NCBI RefSeq assembly: GCF_001557875.1
Contig: NZ_LNRF01000001.1
Span: 930,001-994,000 of the forward strand
Direction of reading: 5' to 3'
From: Vibrio splendidus
GTDB taxonomy: Bacteria; Pseudomonadota; Gammaproteobacteria; Enterobacterales; Vibrionaceae
DNA length: 64,000 nt
Shown: positions 62,431-64,000 of the stretch, one piece after another
Numbering within the stretch: the stretch's first letter is position 1
Layout of the letters: the number at the start of each line of letters is the position of its first letter
Made by a program: the position numbers and the translations under genes
The notes under the pieces: model-generated
The model's input: only the letters and a program-made list of their open reading frames with translations
The model's database searches: none
What the model was told of the DNA's origin: nothing

Positions 62431-62982
62431 ATGAGATTTTTTTTACCACTAGCTTTAGTGGCTAGTTTATCGGGATGTGTCACGCTACCCAATACTGCTA
62501 CTAATGCTTTATCGACACCTAATGGAAAGGGGGCAATTGGCATTGCGACTAAGATAATCAAAGTAAGTAGTACTTTTCCATGTGATACTTTCTCCCTTCT
62601 AATGTATGAAAAATTAGGCGATGGGCTCGCTCAAGAACCTGAGACGTTAAGAATGTCCGTCTATGAAGATTTGGAATACGTGTTGTTTGACAATATCAAG
62701 CCTGGTGACTACGTAGTTAAAGAAGCTCGTTGTAACGTTCCAAGAGGAATTGTGATTGATGGGTTTAAGCGCTATCACTCTATAGAAATTTCGAGTAAAT
62801 ATACAGTAATGCCGAATACGTTGACCTTAAGCAATGATCTTATTTTTGCTGCTCAAGAAACAGAAAAAGAGTTCTATTTCACAGTAGAATCAAGAGAAGA
62901 TGTTTCTATTTATCTTGAGGGGTTGGTTGTGCAAAGTGACATTATTAGTGAAGGTTGGAGTGTACGAACTCCCAATATCTAA
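62431..62982 (+). CDS. Small lipoprotein of unknown function
   Basis: 183 residues. Signal peptide MRFFLPLALVASLSGC with lipobox LSGC and lipidated Cys at 16. The mature part is beta-rich (GAIGIATKIIKVSSTFPCDTF; KPGDYVVKEARCNVP) with two cysteines that may bond. The phrase NIKPGDYVVKEA resembles DUF2846-like envelope lipoproteins, but I cannot confirm the family. It stands alone, ends at a terminator, and has no clear ribosome-binding site. Confidence 0.7.
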   Translation: MRFFLPLALVASLSGCVTLPNTATNALSTPNGKGAIGIATKIIKVSSTFPCDTFSLLMYEKLGDGLAQEPETLRMSVYEDLEYVLFDNIKPGDYVVKEARCNVPRGIVIDGFKRYHSIEISSKYTVMPNTLTLSNDLIFAAQETEKEFYFTVESREDVSIYLEGLVVQSDIISEGWSVRTPNI

Positions 62983-62991
62983 TTATGTTGA

Positions 62992-63020
62992 AACTCAATG
63001 GCACAATGCGCCATTGAGTT
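62992..63020 (+). terminator. Intrinsic terminator after the lipoprotein gene
   Basis: Perfect 11-bp stem (AACTCAATGGC at 62992-63002 with GCCATTGAGTT at 63010-63020), loop ACAATGC. It starts 10 nt after the stop. It may also serve the convergent LysE-type gene, whose 3' end is at 63048. Confidence 0.85.
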
Positions 63021-63047
63021 ATTTCCCACCGCGTTTGAGTGACTCAC

Positions 63048-63659
63048 TTATAACTTTATCGCCAACAATGCCCCAAATGTCAGCAATCCAACCCCACACG
63101 CTTGATTGAGCCTTTTCTTAGCTCTCAATAAGTGCTTTTGCAACGTCTTCGAAGTGAAAAGCATGGCGACAACTCCAAACCATAATCCGTGAAGAACAAT
63201 TATATAAAGTCCATAGCCGAGTGCGACATGCTGGTTCTCTGCATCAGGTGAGATGACTTGAGTGAAGATGCTCAAGAAGAACAACATGGTTTTTGGGTTG
63301 AGCACGTTACACAAAAAGCCCTGGGCTAAATAGCGCCAAACACTGGTGCTTTGCTTCGTATCTTCCATCGGTGCAAGTTTGTTGTCTGCGCTCAGGATTC
63401 CTTTTATTCCTAGGTAAACAAGGTAAGCAGCACCTGCATATCGAATGATGTCGAAAAGCTGTTCGTTCTGTGAAATTAAGTAACTGATACCGAGCATTGA
63501 ATAACTGATGTGAACACAAATCGCTAAACTCACACCTATTGCAGTCCAAATTCCTGCTTGTCGTCCTTGATTGATACTGTTTTTCAAAACTAAAACAAAA
63601 TCCGCGCCTGGGCTTATAACAATTAATAGTCCTAATACTGCTAGGCTTAACCACTCCAT
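63048..63659 (-). CDS. LysE/RhtB-family amino acid exporter
   Basis: 203 residues with six membrane helices. The N-terminal signature LIVISPGADFVLVLKNSINQGRQAGIWTAIG and the later FLCNVLNPKTMLFFLSIF are the RhtB/LysE hallmarks. It exports amino acids or homoserine-like compounds. It is divergent from the LysR-type gene at 63762 with 102 nt between starts, the usual LysE-regulator arrangement, so control by that regulator is inferred. Confidence 0.92.
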   Translation of the reverse strand: MEWLSLAVLGLLIVISPGADFVLVLKNSINQGRQAGIWTAIGVSLAICVHISYSMLGISYLISQNEQLFDIIRYAGAAYLVYLGIKGILSADNKLAPMEDTKQSTSVWRYLAQGFLCNVLNPKTMLFFLSIFTQVISPDAENQHVALGYGLYIIVLHGLWFGVVAMLFTSKTLQKHLLRAKKRLNQACGVGLLTFGALLAIKL

Positions 63660-63694
63660 AATGACTCCAACTCTTTATATTTGATGAGCTAGCA

Positions 63695-63723
63695 TTGTAT
63701 GGTTTTTGTTTGCTGCCTATAAT
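63695..63723 (+). promoter_or_regulatory. Sigma-70-type promoter of the LysR gene
   Basis: TTGTAT (63695-63700) and TATAAT (63718-63723) separated by 17 nt, about 38 nt before the LysR ATG. The same spacer serves the LysE-type gene on the other strand. Confidence 0.6.
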
Positions 63724-63761
63724 CGAAATGAATTCCACCTATCTGTGAGAAAAAATCACAC

Positions 63762-64000
63762 ATGAGACATTTGAAAGCATTTCATATTTTCCATGTAGCA
63801 GCGCATTCGAGCAGTTACAGTGAAGCGGCGGATAAACTCAATATCACCCATGGCGCTGTGAGTAAGCAGATCAAGGTATTGGAGAATCACTTATCCCAAG
63901 TTTTGTTCTACAAACAGGGCAGGAATGTGTGTCTCACCAAAGAGGGTGAGTTACTTAAAGGTTACACAGAGCAAGCGTTTCAGGCTCTGGATACTGGCGT
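63762..64000 (+). CDS. LysR-family regulator (3' truncated by window end)
   Basis: ATG at 63762 opens a frame that runs uninterrupted to the window end (79 codons). The product begins MRHLKAFHIFHVAAHSSS, then SEAADKLNITHGAVSKQIKVLE, then a wing LFYKQGRNVCLTKEG: a LysR helix-turn-helix domain of GcvA-like type. The ligand-binding domain lies outside the window. It is divergent from the LysE/RhtB exporter and likely controls it. Confidence 0.9.
   Translation, partial: MRHLKAFHIFHVAAHSSSYSEAADKLNITHGAVSKQIKVLENHLSQVLFYKQGRNVCLTKEGELLKGYTEQAFQALDTG

Overview
The window looks like chromosomal DNA of a marine Vibrio (family Vibrionaceae). The basis is protein-level resemblance: YaeQ, SseA, MoeA/MoeB, FolE, YjdM and a cold-shock protein of gamma-proteobacterial type, a Tad pilus operon with a terminal OmpA gene, and AT-rich intergenic regions. 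Species and replicon cannot be fixed from the sequence alone. There is no phage, transposase, integrase or CRISPR array. Most genes are densely packed, often overlap by 1-8 nt, and are bounded by clear hairpin terminators.

Layout. 1-4520: 3' end of a Tad (tight adherence/Flp pilus) operon, tadC (partial)-tadD-tadE-tadF-tadG-ompA-like, closed by a terminator shared with a convergent LysR gene. 4591-8813: LysR regulator divergent from a three-gene operon (HlyD-type adaptor, DUF2955-like membrane protein, patatin lipoprotein). 8876-12912: a GGDEF-EAL phosphodiesterase, the sulfurtransferase sseA and a small membrane-anchored protein. 13014-15754: a LruC/GEVED-domain secreted protein with a Gly-rich lipoprotein. 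16010-18966: molybdenum cofactor genes moeA-moeB, divergent from folE. 19319-22371: yaeQ with an overlapping unknown gene, a cold-shock protein, and a PQQ-type aldose dehydrogenase.

22516-30733 is a hydroxamate-siderophore iron locus: fhuC and a FhuF-like reductase on the minus strand; an AraC-type regulator, a TonB-dependent receptor, fhuD and double-length fhuB on the plus strand. Fur-box candidates lie upstream of fhuF and of the receptor. 30858-36042 holds a crotonase-family enzyme, a FadL-like outer-membrane protein with an overlapping second envelope protein, an old-yellow-enzyme homologue preceded by a perfect 16-bp palindrome, and a CatB-like acetyltransferase.

36195-50279 is the most unusual part: two adjacent ABC half-transporters and a HlyD adaptor, convergent with a giant protein of about 2944 residues built from VCBS, cadherin-like and Ig-like repeats. 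Both ABC proteins lack key ATPase residues. The giant protein has a His-rich C-terminus and no visible RTX repeats. This may be a divergent type I secretion/adhesin system. 50477-58168 is a copper/silver resistance operon: a MerR-family-type promoter with a 19-nt spacer, a Met/His/Cys-rich small protein, CusC-like channel, CusB-like adaptor carrying two fused CusF domains, CusA-like RND pump, and a cupredoxin with a Met/His-rich N-terminus. 58177-64000 contains two identical tRNA-Gly(UCC) genes, a ThrE-like exporter, yjdM, two GNAT acetyltransferases, a small lipoprotein, a LysE/RhtB exporter and the start of a LysR gene that runs off the window.
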